Positions 53,479 through 63,017 of a stretch of DNA of 64,000 nt are shown in pieces; positions within the stretch are counted from its first letter, which is position 1, and every line of letters starts with the position of its first letter. The notes under the pieces are model-generated. The model made no database searches, was not told the DNA's origin, and worked only from the letters and a program-made list of their open reading frames with translations. The position numbers and the translations under genes are program-made. Source of the stretch: Desulfovibrio sp. (lineage in GTDB: Bacteria > Desulfobacterota > Desulfovibrionia > Desulfovibrionales > Desulfovibrionaceae). The stretch spans positions 412,448-476,447 of the forward strand of contig NZ_WASP01000006.1 of NCBI RefSeq assembly GCF_009712225.1, written 5' to 3'.

Positions 53479-54657
53479 ATGAACGAAAGCCAACAATCCG
53501 TACCGCCCGAAACGCCGCAAACTGCTGCTTCACCAGAAGCCGCACCTGCGGTGGGCGTGGCTGCCCTGCCCTGGTACCGTCGTCCTCTTTTCTGGGGAAT
53601 TATTCTGTTTCTGGGGCTTTTGCTGCTTGCCGCCTGGCTGTTCTGGAGAGAATGGCAGCAGGCCGAGGCCTCCAAGGCTGCCGTGGCAGCGCAGACAGAA
53701 CAGTGGCGCGAGCACAACGCCGCGCTCGAAACGTTCATGCAGCAGTTGCGCGCCCTTCTGGCCAAGGAACCCTGCGAGGTCAAACAGGGGCTGGGGCTCA
53801 TCACTCCGCCCGCAGGCGTCATGTGGCCACCTTTGGCCTCGGGATCGGGCAAGGCTGATGCCGCGCCCCTGAAACCCGGCGACGCGGCAGACAAAGCTGG
53901 CGCCGGGCGTACCGATACCCCGGCAGCGCCTCAGCAGGACAATGCGGCTGCAAAAACACAGATTCCGCCAGTTCCTGTGCAAAAACAGACGCCACGCAAT
54001 GTTTCTGAGCTGATGGAACAGGCCACGGTGCTTGTGCTCGCCATGCGCGAAGAAGGCCTTTCCATGGGTTCCGGCTTTTTTGTGGCCCCCGGCTACGTGC
54101 TTACCAACGCCCATGTGGTGGGCAATGCCACAGAGGCGGTTGTGGTCAACAAGGCCATGGGCAGGCCCTTTGCCGCCACTGTGCGTCAGGTCAGCCACGA
54201 CAACGGGCAGGACTTTGCCCTGCTGGCCGTCAACGGAACTTCGGGCATTGTGCCGCTCAAGCTGGCGCAAAACGTAAGCCGCACCGAACGAGTGAGTGCA
54301 TGGGGCTTTCCCGGCGCTGTTACCAACGACGACCCCAAATTTGCAGCCCTGCTCAAGGGCGACGAGGCTGCGGCCCCCGAGGTGGTTTACACCGAAGGTG
54401 TCGTGAGTGTTATTCTCGAGCGCACGCCGCCTCTTATCGTGCACACTGCTACTGTTTCGCAGGGTAACAGCGGCGGGCCGCTGGTAAACGAAAAAGGCGA
54501 CGTGGTGGGCATCAATACCTTCATCAAGCTTGACGATGCCTCGTATCGCCAGTCCAGCCTTGCCATCGTGAGCTCCAGCCTGACCGCGTTTTTACGCGCG
54601 GCGGGCGTTCCCATCACCATGGCGCAGGCCAGTGAAGCCGCCGGAGGCAAGCAATGA
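53479..54657 (+). CDS. Membrane-anchored trypsin-like serine protease of the Srf-like cluster
   Basis: 392 residues. A short cytoplasmic N terminus precedes one membrane segment (36-57, PLFWGIILFLGLLLLAAWLF) and a coiled stretch (58-95). A Pro/Ala-rich linker (100-175) leads to a trypsin-like domain with the full triad His212 (TNAHVVG), Asp245 (GQDFALL) and Ser331 (QGNSGGPL). The topology puts the protease domain in the periplasm. There is no PDZ domain, unlike DegP. The stop overlaps the SrfA-like start (ATGA). GGAG is seven bases before the ATG. I infer that it is a working part of the cluster rather than a general housekeeping protease. Confidence 0.88.
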   Translation: MNESQQSVPPETPQTAASPEAAPAVGVAALPWYRRPLFWGIILFLGLLLLAAWLFWREWQQAEASKAAVAAQTEQWREHNAALETFMQQLRALLAKEPCEVKQGLGLITPPAGVMWPPLASGSGKADAAPLKPGDAADKAGAGRTDTPAAPQQDNAAAKTQIPPVPVQKQTPRNVSELMEQATVLVLAMREEGLSMGSGFFVAPGYVLTNAHVVGNATEAVVVNKAMGRPFAATVRQVSHDNGQDFALLAVNGTSGIVPLKLAQNVSRTERVSAWGFPGAVTNDDPKFAALLKGDEAAAPEVVYTEGVVSVILERTPPLIVHTATVSQGNSGGPLVNEKGDVVGINTFIKLDDASYRQSSLAIVSSSLTAFLRAAGVPITMAQASEAAGGKQ

Positions 54658-56018
54658 GTATCCGCATAGCCGTAAGTTTGCGCGGCCAGATGCGCGCGCT
54701 TGCCAGCCAGGGGATTTTTGCCACTGACTGCTACGAGCAGCTCAAGGCCATTCTGCAACAGAAGCTGGGGGCGGAACACGCCGCCCTGCTGGCCGAACCG
54801 CAGCACAATGCCGAAGGCAACAGTGTAGACTGGTATGCCGAGGGTACTGGCCCCGCCGTGCCTCTGACTGAACTTGCAGAACCAGAAGCTCAGGCCCTGC
54901 GCGCGCAGGCAGGTGCTCTGGCCGCTGACATTGCCGCTCTTGCCAAGGACATGACCGCCGATGCCCAGGCCCGGCAGGCCCTCTCTGGTCAATTGCTGCG
55001 CCTTGCGCTGCAGCACCCGGCGGATGAGGACATCTGGTCTGTGGACAGCAAGCCAGTGCTTATAAACTGGGGTTTTGCCCCCGGCAGCGTGGGTGCACAG
55101 CCGCAGGATCTTACCCGTCTTGGCGGCGTACTGCCGCCTGCTCCGCCTGCGCCCGTAGCAGCGCCCGTACCGGTTGCCGTTGCGCCTCGTAGCGGCTGCC
55201 TGCCCTGGCTGCTGCCCCTGTTGCTTTTGCTGCTTCTGCTCTGGCTGCTGGGCGCGGCACTTGGACTTTTGCCCTCTCCCCTGCCCGCTGGCTGCCTGCC
55301 TGTTGACCGCGCTGCCCTTGAGGCTGAAAAACAGAAGGCCGCCGCCAACGAAGACCAGCTTGCCCTTTTGTGGCGTCAGCTTCAGGAACGGGCAGCCCTG
55401 TGCAAGCCCGTGACCCCGCCGGTTACGCCGCCCGTAACGCCCAAGGTTGATCTCAAAAAGGAAGAACCCAAACAGCCCGATCCGGAAGTGGTTGAGCCTT
55501 TCCTTGGTGAAACGCCTGTTGAGCCGCCCAAGGTAGCTGAAGCTCCCAAGCCGCAGCCCAAGCCAAAACCGGAACCCAAGCAGCAGCCTCCCAAGGAAGA
55601 ACCCAAGCAGGAAGAGCCGCCCAAGCCCACGCCCAAGAAGAATGACAATCTTGCCATTCCTGAAGACGCGGCCAAGAAAAACGACCTGACCTTCCTTGAA
55701 GGCTGCTGGACAAGCGAAACCGGCCTGTATTCGCACCCTTCCAACGAGCCCATCATTGCCGAATACTGCTTTGACAAGTCCGGCAAAGGGCGCCGTTTTG
55801 TGCGCGAGCGCAACGGGCAGGTGTGCAGTGGTTCTGCCTCGGCGCGTTTCCAGGGCAATCAGCTGCAGTTTGATTCCAGCCAGGCCCGTTGCCCCCGTGG
55901 CGGCACCTATGTTCCGCAAAAGGTTGAATGCAACGGTCAGGAAAATTCCACCCAGTGCAAGGGCAGAGAGCTTGGTGGGGCCAATCTCAAGTGGGACGCT
56001 CGTTTCAAAAGGAAATAA
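54654..56018 (+). CDS. srfA: SrfA-like protein
   Basis: 454 residues. Identified partly by context: it precedes SrfB- and SrfC-like genes as srfA does in Salmonella (SsrB-regulated factors, roles poorly known). Residues 1-150 form a probably cytoplasmic domain (MSIRIAVSLRGQMRALASQG). There is one long hydrophobic segment (about 183-206, mostly Leu). A Pro/Lys/Glu-rich linker of about 110 residues follows, and then a C-terminal domain (345-454) with several cysteines (FLEGCWTSE, EYCFDKSGKG, ARCPRGG, VECNG) likely disulfide-bonded in the periplasm. It overlaps the protease gene by four bases and the SrfB gene by one. Confidence 0.75.
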   Translation: MSIRIAVSLRGQMRALASQGIFATDCYEQLKAILQQKLGAEHAALLAEPQHNAEGNSVDWYAEGTGPAVPLTELAEPEAQALRAQAGALAADIAALAKDMTADAQARQALSGQLLRLALQHPADEDIWSVDSKPVLINWGFAPGSVGAQPQDLTRLGGVLPPAPPAPVAAPVPVAVAPRSGCLPWLLPLLLLLLLLWLLGAALGLLPSPLPAGCLPVDRAALEAEKQKAAANEDQLALLWRQLQERAALCKPVTPPVTPPVTPKVDLKKEEPKQPDPEVVEPFLGETPVEPPKVAEAPKPQPKPKPEPKQQPPKEEPKQEEPPKPTPKKNDNLAIPEDAAKKNDLTFLEGCWTSETGLYSHPSNEPIIAEYCFDKSGKGRRFVRERNGQVCSGSASARFQGNQLQFDSSQARCPRGGTYVPQKVECNGQENSTQCKGRELGGANLKWDARFKRK

Positions 56019-59000
56019 TGATGGATGTCATACCCCGTTACCTTTCGCCGGTCAGCATTATTCCCGGCGGCTGCCCGCAGTTTCTTGATTTCGCCATTCC
56101 CGAAGAAGCCGTTAAGCGTCTGCGCCGGTATTTTCGTGAAGAAAAGAAAAAAGAGACCGATGAGCAGACGCGCTACACCCACTATCTGCGCTGCCTGACA
56201 GAGACGGAAAACGGTTTTATCGACCAGCTGAGCGGTCAGCAATGCGACGAAGATTACAGTGTGGAAGCCAAGCGCGCCCTGGATGCCTGGGAAGGTCACT
56301 GGCTGCCCATTCCTTTTTTGCGCACCCTCGACCAGCCCTGGCCAGACGGCGGCAAGCGTTTTGAGTGCGGCCCCTCAAACTGGGCGCGTGCCCGCGTCAT
56401 GCGGTCAGACAAACACCCCGGCCAGCTGCGCGTGGTGCTCATGTTTGACACCAATGTGGAAGACCGCCCTGCCGAAGGTGAGCAGTATCATGCGCTTTCG
56501 CCGCAAGATGTAACTGCCCACGGGCATTTCATGCTGGCCCACCTTGTGCGCGACAATTCGTGGTTTCTCAATGCCGCCTGGGTGGATGAATGGCTTTACG
56601 GCCTCTACGACGGCTGGAAGCAGTCGCAGCACAAGGGGCGCGGGGCATGGCACGAAAATTATCCCTATGTGCTCGAGCATCTGGCCTTTTACCTCACATG
56701 GCTTGAAGTTGTGCGCCTGGCGCTCAACGATCTGGCAGCGCAGGTCATCAATCCCGACCGCGATACTCCGGTGGACGTTGATCTGGTGCTCGACATCGGC
56801 AACTCGCGCACCACGGGCATTCTGGTTGAAACCCTGCCCCAGCGCATCACCAACCTCAACGACAGTTATCTGCTCGAGCTGCGCGACCTGAGCCAGCCAG
56901 AGCATATCTATTCCGACCCGTTTGAAACCCGGGTGGAGTTTGTGGACGCGGCCTTTGGCAACGATGCCCTTTCACGCCGCTCTGGCCGACAGAGTCCGGC
57001 CTTTGCATGGCTCTCGGCTGTGCGCATTGGGCCTGAAGCTGCCCGCCTTGCGACGCAGGCCGTGTGCGCCGAGGGCACAACCGGCATGTCGAGCCCCAAG
57101 CGCTACCTGTGGGACGAGCGCCCCTGGCAGCAGAGCTGGCGCTACAATAGCGGTGGCAAATCAGAGCCCATGGTGAGCCGTGGTCTGTTTCCCCGTCAGC
57201 TGAACCCGCAGGGCACGCCCATTTCGTGCTTTGATGATCCCATGTTCAAAAAAAGCCCTGCCCTGCAAAAGCAGCAGGCCGAGCCCATTTTTGAATCGCT
57301 GTTCACGCGCTCTTCGCTCATGCTCTTTATGCTTGGCGAAATTCTGACCCAGGCGCTTGTGACCATAAATTCGCCAGCCACCCGCGCCCGGCGTGAACTG
57401 CCCAACCTGCCCCGCAGGCTCAGAAGGCTCATTTTTACCGTTCCAACGGCCATGCCTGTGGCAGAAAAGCGTATTTTCCGCCGTTGGGTCACGTGGGCCG
57501 TACGGGTGGTGTGGGACGCTCTGGGCTGGAACCAGTGGTACGCTCCCCGACAGCAGGGGCGTGGCCTTACGGGCGATTACCGCCAGAGTCCGCAGGTGCG
57601 CTGCGACTGGGACGAAGCCAGCTGTTCGCAACTGGTGCTGCTCTACAACGAGCTTGCCGTCAAACAGCACGGCGATGCGCATCATCTCTTCCGTCTTATG
57701 GGCAAGCCCCGCGAATCGTGCGCCAAGCATCCCTGCATACGCATGGCTTCCATCGACATTGGCGGCGGTACAACCGACCTTTCCATCACCACCTTCGAGC
57801 TTGCCAGCGGCGAGGGTGATACGGCGCGCATCAAGCCGCATACCGAATTCCGCGACGGCTTCAACATTGCGGGCGACGAAGTGCTGCGCGAGGTGGTGGC
57901 AAACCACGTCATACCGGCCATAGGCCAGGCGCTGGCGCGTGAAGGCCTTGCCGAGCCACGTTCGCTGCTTGGGCAGCTCTTTGGCCGTGATTCCATAGGC
58001 ATGTCGCAGGAAGACCGCAATACCCGCGTGCGTCTGGTGCGGCAGATTGCCGTACCCGTGGCTCTGGGGCTGCTTGCTACCTGCGAAAATCCCGATCTGC
58101 GCGGCGCAAGTTTCAGCTGCACGCTGGCCGACTTTTTTGAACCCGACCCCGTGGCAGATGCCGCAGCGGCAGAATCCGGCAGCGAGGCATCCGCCCAGGC
58201 CGCGGGTTTTCGACCGGCAGTGCTTGCCCCGCGCCCACAACCGGCCACACTGCGCGATGTGGCATCCATGGTGCGGCGTTCGGCGTCCTTCATTCAGAAC
58301 TTTAACATTCTGGATGTGCCCATTTCCGTCAATCAGGCCGCGGTGGAAGAAACCATTCGCAGCACACTTGGGCCAACGCTTTCGGCCCTGTGCGAAGTAG
58401 TACACATGTACGACTGCGACGTGCTGCTGCTCACCGGGCGGCCCAGCTCGTGGAACGGCGTAATCGCAACCGTGCTTGCCAAGCTGCCCGTGCCGCCAGA
58501 CAGAATCATTCCCATGCGGCGCTACCATGCTGGTTCGTGGTATCCTTTTGCCGACGCTCAGGGCCGCATTACCGACCCCAAAACCACGGTTGTGGTGGGG
58601 GCCATTCTTTGTGCGCTGGCCGACGGCCACCTTGAAGGATTCTCCTTCGATTCCGGTGCGCTCAAGCTCACGTCCACAGCCCGCTACATCGGCGAGATGG
58701 ACATAAACAGCCAGCTCAAGCGGCCCAAGGTGTGGTTTACCGTTGATGTGGACAGCAAGGACGGCACGGACAAAACCCGCGCCGTGGCCTTTAGCGGCCC
58801 TCTTTCCATCGGCTACAGGCAGCTTGATGCCGAGCGCTGGCCCACCACGCGCTACCATCTGCTTACCTTTGCCACAGAGGAAGCCCGTTCGCGCGCTTCG
58901 GGCCGCCTGCCCTACCGGGTTGAAGTAAGCCTGAGCGTTGCCGATGCCCTGGATGAAGAAGATATCCGCAGCGAAACGGACAAGGATCGCCGCAGCGAGG

Positions 59001-59137
59001 GTGAATTCCGCATTGATTCCATTGTGGATTGTCAGGAACGCAGCGTTGACCGACGCGATCTTGAAATTCGCCTGCAAACCCTGAAACTGGACGAAGGCTA
59101 CTGGCTGGATACGGGCATTGTTACCGACGCCGGATAA
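56018..59137 (+). CDS. srfB: SrfB-like protein with actin/Hsp70-type ATPase motifs
   Basis: 1039 residues starting at the ATG that overlaps the srfA stop (TAATG), preceded by AAGGAAA; a second ATG follows directly at 56021. It carries two phosphate-binding loops of the actin/Hsp70/sugar-kinase fold: phosphate 1 LVLDIGNSRTTGIL (Asp259) and phosphate 2 ASIDIGGGTTDLSI (Asp580). Further on LLLTGRPSSWNGV (about 803-815) sits where the adenosine motif belongs. The N-terminal ~255 residues have no recognised domain. No signal peptide or membrane segment is present, so it is cytoplasmic. SrfB proteins are annotated as virulence factors, but the motifs indicate an ATPase/chaperone- or filament-like activity. 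The family has no assigned biochemical function that I know. Confidence 0.85.
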   Translation: MMDVIPRYLSPVSIIPGGCPQFLDFAIPEEAVKRLRRYFREEKKKETDEQTRYTHYLRCLTETENGFIDQLSGQQCDEDYSVEAKRALDAWEGHWLPIPFLRTLDQPWPDGGKRFECGPSNWARARVMRSDKHPGQLRVVLMFDTNVEDRPAEGEQYHALSPQDVTAHGHFMLAHLVRDNSWFLNAAWVDEWLYGLYDGWKQSQHKGRGAWHENYPYVLEHLAFYLTWLEVVRLALNDLAAQVINPDRDTPVDVDLVLDIGNSRTTGILVETLPQRITNLNDSYLLELRDLSQPEHIYSDPFETRVEFVDAAFGNDALSRRSGRQSPAFAWLSAVRIGPEAARLATQAVCAEGTTGMSSPKRYLWDERPWQQSWRYNSGGKSEPMVSRGLFPRQLNPQGTPISCFDDPMFKKSPALQKQQAEPIFESLFTRSSLMLFMLGEILTQALVTINSPATRARRELPNLPRRLRRLIFTVPTAMPVAEKRIFRRWVTWAVRVVWDALGWNQWYAPRQQGRGLTGDYRQSPQVRCDWDEASCSQLVLLYNELAVKQHGDAHHLFRLMGKPRESCAKHPCIRMASIDIGGGTTDLSITTFELASGEGDTARIKPHTEFRDGFNIAGDEVLREVVANHVIPAIGQALAREGLAEPRSLLGQLFGRDSIGMSQEDRNTRVRLVRQIAVPVALGLLATCENPDLRGASFSCTLADFFEPDPVADAAAAESGSEASAQAAGFRPAVLAPRPQPATLRDVASMVRRSASFIQNFNILDVPISVNQAAVEETIRSTLGPTLSALCEVVHMYDCDVLLLTGRPSSWNGVIATVLAKLPVPPDRIIPMRRYHAGSWYPFADAQGRITDPKTTVVVGAILCALADGHLEGFSFDSGALKLTSTARYIGEMDINSQLKRPKVWFTVDVDSKDGTDKTRAVAFSGPLSIGYRQLDAERWPTTRYHLLTFATEEARSRASGRLPYRVEVSLSVADALDEEDIRSETDKDRRSEGEFRIDSIVDCQERSVDRRDLEIRLQTLKLDEGYWLDTGIVTDAG

Positions 59138-59149
59138 TTGAGGATGGTT

Positions 59150-61774
59150 ATGCAGCAGCAGGATATGGATTTGGCGCGGCGTTGCCGCGAACTGTCGGAG
59201 ACCTCGCGTAGCGCTGGGGCGTGGCTACAGGACAATGCCGAGCTTGTGGGCAGTGAGCGCGCAGCCCTGCAAAAGGATCTGCGCCACGCGGCGCGCTTTT
59301 TCGACAAGTGCGAGCAGGCCGCCCGCCGCAAGATGTGCGTGGGCGTTTTTGGCCCCAGCCAGTCGGGCAAGTCCTACCTTATTTCGACCCTTGCCAGTAA
59401 TGCCGACAAGGTTCTGCTGGCCGATTTTTGCGGTCAAACCTTTGATTTTATCAAAGATATCAACCCGGAAGGCGGCAAGGAATCTACCGGCCTTGTCACG
59501 CGCTTTACCACCACGCCACCAGAGGGCGTTACCGAGACCTTTCCCATCCGGCTGCGCCTGCTTTCTGAAACAGACGTGGCCCGCGTGCTTGCCAACACCT
59601 ACTACGCAGACTGTGACCACAAGGATTCTCCCAATGCCGAAGCTCTTGCAAAGGAGCTTGAACGCCTGGAGAGCCGTGCGCAGTCCCTGCCTGTGGCTGG
59701 TGGCATGAGCGTGGACGATGTGGAAGAATTGCGCGATTACGTTAATAAAAACTTCATCTCGCGCCCCCGGGTGCAGATGCTGCAAAATGGCTTTTGGGTG
59801 CGGGCCATGGAACTGGCCCCCCGCCTTGAGCTCGAAGACCGTGCAAGCCTTGTGGGCCTGATATGGGACAGCGTACCCGAATTTCAGGCCGTCTACGTGC
59901 AGCTTGGTGCGGCGCTGCGTCAGCTTGGCAACCCCACAGAAGCCAGCTGCGCCATCGATGCCCTTATTCCGCGCAGCAACAGTATCATCGACGTGGCGCG
60001 GCTTCAGGGTCTTAATGAGCCTCCCACCGATATGCTGACCATCGTGGGTGCGCAGGGCCGCAAGGCTGATCTGCCCCGTGCGCTTGTCACTGCGCTCACG
60101 GCAGAAATAACCATCTACATGCGCGAAAAGCCCGACGATTTTTTTGATCACACCGATCTGCTCGACTTTCCCGGTTATCGCGCGCGCTATAAGTTCAGCG
60201 ATCTGCGTGCGGCCTTGGACAGTCGCAAGGACATGCTCAAGGAACTCTTTTTGCGCGGCAAGGTGGCCTATCTTTTTGAGCGCTACCGCGAGGAAAAAGA
60301 ACTTACCAGCATGCTGCTGTGCATAGGACCCAGCACCCAGGAAGTGCAGGACCTGCCGCAGGCCGTGTACGAATGGATATGTTCCACCCATGGCGAAACA
60401 CCAGAATCGCGCGCCAGCAAAGCGCCAGCGCTCTTTTTTGTGCTCACCAAGATGGACATGGAGTTTGAAAAAAAGGCTGGCTCTCCCTCGGTGGAAACGC
60501 GCTGGACAACCCGCATGGAATCTTCGCTGGTCAATTTTTTTGGCCAGGTACACGACTGGCCGCACAACTGGGACGGTACGCACCCTTTCAACAATGTGTT
60601 TTTGCTGCGTAATCCCAATTTTTTGTGCGAGGCCATTTTTGACTACGCTGGCAGGCGCGAGACCGGCATCAGGCAGGAACAGCAGGCCTTTGTGGAAGAA
60701 GTGCACCAGTCGTTTCTCAATTCGCCCCTTGTGCAAAAGCATGTGGCCAACCCAGAGCGGGCCTGGCAGGCAGCCATGACCCTCAACGACGGCGGCGTGG
60801 GCCTGCTGCGCGAGAGCCTGCGCCCCCTGTGCAATCCCGAACTCAAGCGCCAGCAGATTAGCGGCAGCCTTGTAGAAAAGTGCGAACGCGTGCGCACGGG
60901 GCTTGGGCCTTTTTACCGCACAGACGACAGGGAAGAAATGCGCAGGCAAAAGGAACAGCTTTCGCGCCTGCTAGTTTCTCAAATGGCCAAGGTTGCGGAA
61001 AAACAGCTGTTTGGCGAGTTTTTGCGCAGGCTTCAGGTGCGCGATTTCGACCTGTACGAAATATGCCTCAATGCCCGCCAAAGCCCGGAAGATGGTCAAC
61101 CCGCAGCAACAGCACAGGTGGTTGGCGCTCGTGTTTCGGCCAATGACATTCTGGGCGACATTTTTGGCGACGATGCCCCTGTGACCACTGCTACCGACGA
61201 TGCTCAGGACGACCAGGCCAGGGACAGCGCCCAGGTTTTTGCCGGGCTGGTTATGGACCACTGGACAGGACGCCTGCGCGATCTGTGCAACGACGCAGAG
61301 GCAAGAAACCTGCTGGGCCTGCCTGCCAAGGAACTGGACCAGTTCTGCCACGAGCTGGCGCAGGCTGCGGCCCGCTGCAAACTGCGCGAAACTCTCGAAA
61401 CAGAACTGCGGCGCTGCTCGGCATTCAGCAACATGGCCCGTGAAAGGCTCATGTGGAAGCAGGTGAGCCTTGCGGCCGATGCCATCAATGCTTTTGTTGA
61501 TTGGTGGGGCTTTGACCCGCGCTTCAAGGAACAGCCCCAGCGCACTGTGGTTTTTGGCGGCAAAAGTGTGGCCCTGTTCAATCCGCCGCAGGAGATCAAG
61601 GGCGAGCCGCCCATAGGCGAAACAGAATCGCCCTACGACCGACTGTGGTACACAGACTGGCTGCGGGCCATGGCCTATAGTGTTATGGCCAACGTGGATT
61701 TTGACGGCCAGCAGAGCCTCAATCCGGAACAGAACAACCGCCTGCGCGAAATTTTGCAGGCGTTTAAAGGATAG
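59150..61774 (+). CDS. srfC: SrfC-like protein with dynamin-type GTPase motifs
   Basis: 874 residues from the ATG at 59150, with GAGG six bases upstream; a TTG at 59138 and an ATG at 59144 are less likely starts. GTPase motifs: P-loop GPSQSGKS (68-75), G3 DFPG (339-342) in HTDLLDFPGYRAR, and G4 TKMD (433-436) in FFVLTKMDMEF. A ~260-residue insertion separates G1 from G3. The C-terminal half is helical, as in dynamin-like proteins. There is no membrane segment. SrfC in enterobacteria is annotated as a putative virulence factor; my reading is a large GTPase partnering the SrfB ATPase. Starts 12 bases after srfB. Confidence 0.82.
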   Translation: MQQQDMDLARRCRELSETSRSAGAWLQDNAELVGSERAALQKDLRHAARFFDKCEQAARRKMCVGVFGPSQSGKSYLISTLASNADKVLLADFCGQTFDFIKDINPEGGKESTGLVTRFTTTPPEGVTETFPIRLRLLSETDVARVLANTYYADCDHKDSPNAEALAKELERLESRAQSLPVAGGMSVDDVEELRDYVNKNFISRPRVQMLQNGFWVRAMELAPRLELEDRASLVGLIWDSVPEFQAVYVQLGAALRQLGNPTEASCAIDALIPRSNSIIDVARLQGLNEPPTDMLTIVGAQGRKADLPRALVTALTAEITIYMREKPDDFFDHTDLLDFPGYRARYKFSDLRAALDSRKDMLKELFLRGKVAYLFERYREEKELTSMLLCIGPSTQEVQDLPQAVYEWICSTHGETPESRASKAPALFFVLTKMDMEFEKKAGSPSVETRWTTRMESSLVNFFGQVHDWPHNWDGTHPFNNVFLLRNPNFLCEAIFDYAGRRETGIRQEQQAFVEEVHQSFLNSPLVQKHVANPERAWQAAMTLNDGGVGLLRESLRPLCNPELKRQQISGSLVEKCERVRTGLGPFYRTDDREEMRRQKEQLSRLLVSQMAKVAEKQLFGEFLRRLQVRDFDLYEICLNARQSPEDGQPAATAQVVGARVSANDILGDIFGDDAPVTTATDDAQDDQARDSAQVFAGLVMDHWTGRLRDLCNDAEARNLLGLPAKELDQFCHELAQAAARCKLRETLETELRRCSAFSNMARERLMWKQVSLAADAINAFVDWWGFDPRFKEQPQRTVVFGGKSVALFNPPQEIKGEPPIGETESPYDRLWYTDWLRAMAYSVMANVDFDGQQSLNPEQNNRLREILQAFKG

Positions 61775-61777
61775 ACC

Positions 61778-62875
61778 ATGCGTGCCAGCATTTCAGCCGA
61801 TACCGGGCGTGGCCCGGGCAATGGCATCATAGAGATATTTGACGCGGGCAGTGTGAGCGATCCCGATTTTACCCTGCTGCGCGCCTCTGACGGCAAATGC
61901 CTTGGCCCTCGTGGTTGGCAGGAAAGTGAAACCCTGCTCACCCCTGACGCTTGGGATAACGACGGCGGCAGTCTGCGTCTGGCCGTGGGCCCGGCAGTGG
62001 TTGACGAGGTGGACAACCTCGACGCCTACCGCATCAGTCTGCGTGGCGTGGGTAGTTGCGCGCTGGCCGTGAAATCGCTTGTGTATTCGCACATTGCGGG
62101 CGGGCACGGCATGGGCGCTGCAACTCCTGTTGCCCCGGCCCCTCAGCCTGCGCCCCTTGTGTCGCAGCCAGAACCAGTGCTGGAATCGCCAGAGCCGCCT
62201 CTTGCCTTTGACGAGTCGCAACAGCCTGTGCCTCCGCAGGAACCACCGCTTGAAATGAACACCCAGCAGCCAGAAAAATCTGGCGGTAAGGGTATGCTTG
62301 TGGCGTTGATTGTGCTGGCGCTCGTTGCCGCAGGCGCAGCCGCGTGGTGGTTTTTACTGCGTGAGCCCGAAAAAGCTCCCCTGCCCACTCCCCCGGCGCA
62401 GACCCAGAATACGGATAAACCGCAAACTCCCGGGCAGACCCAGCCAAAACCGGCTGATGATCCCCAGCAGGGGGCCGATGCGGCCAAGCCTGCGGCTACC
62501 CCCCTTGCCTCTGCCCGCGAACAATTGCGCGGTCAGGCCCTGCCCGATGTGAGTCTGGCCATGGCCAAACCCCTGCGCAAGGCCGATGCCACGCCGGAAG
62601 AAAGCGACGCCGCCTTTTTGCTGCTTGAAGACGCAGCACAAAAGGGCGATGCCGAATCCATGTTTCTTGTGGGCCAGTTTTACGACCCTGCCAGCACCCT
62701 GCCGCGCGGCAGTATTCCCGCCGATCTTACCCAGGCCAAGCGCTGGTATGATCAAGCGGCGCAAAAGGGGCAACCTCAGGCCAAGACCTCACTCGACAAA
62801 CTGAAGGAATACGCCCGTGGACTTGAAGCCAAGGGTGATGCCGAGGCCCGCTCACTGTTGCAAAACTGGCAGTAA
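61778..62875 (+). CDS. Membrane-anchored Sel1-repeat protein
   Basis: 365 residues. A beta-rich N-terminal domain (1-110, ending near VKSLVYSHIAG) of unknown family is followed by a Pro-rich linker and one membrane segment (about 173-193, MLVALIVLALVAAGAAAWWF). After a second Pro-rich linker come Sel1-like helical repeats (about 270-340: LLLEDAAQKGDAESMFLVGQ and AKRWYDQAAQKGQPQAKTSL). Sel1 repeats are protein-interaction modules. The topology, cytoplasmic domain then helix then periplasmic domain, mirrors the SrfA-like protein. It begins three bases after the srfC stop, with AAAGGA before it. Confidence 0.85.
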   Translation: MRASISADTGRGPGNGIIEIFDAGSVSDPDFTLLRASDGKCLGPRGWQESETLLTPDAWDNDGGSLRLAVGPAVVDEVDNLDAYRISLRGVGSCALAVKSLVYSHIAGGHGMGAATPVAPAPQPAPLVSQPEPVLESPEPPLAFDESQQPVPPQEPPLEMNTQQPEKSGGKGMLVALIVLALVAAGAAAWWFLLREPEKAPLPTPPAQTQNTDKPQTPGQTQPKPADDPQQGADAAKPAATPLASAREQLRGQALPDVSLAMAKPLRKADATPEESDAAFLLLEDAAQKGDAESMFLVGQFYDPASTLPRGSIPADLTQAKRWYDQAAQKGQPQAKTSLDKLKEYARGLEAKGDAEARSLLQNWQ

Positions 62876-63017
62876 CGGCCAAACGGCCATTGTGCTGGTG
62901 CGTATTTAAAGGTTCAGGATAAGATTATCTGGCGTTTGCGCCACCATGGCGGGGGGGGTACTGCCCCCGTCTGTGCAGCCTCTGTGTAAGGTTGCCCTTT
63001 TCCGCAAGGAGTCCACT
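62876..63017. other. Gap between the Sel1 gene and the vWA gene
   Basis: 142 bases with no gene. It contains a GC-rich stretch with a run of eight or nine G near 62951 and an AAGGAG at 63006-63011 that serves the next gene. No terminator is seen, so the vWA gene may belong to the same transcript. Confidence 0.45.
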
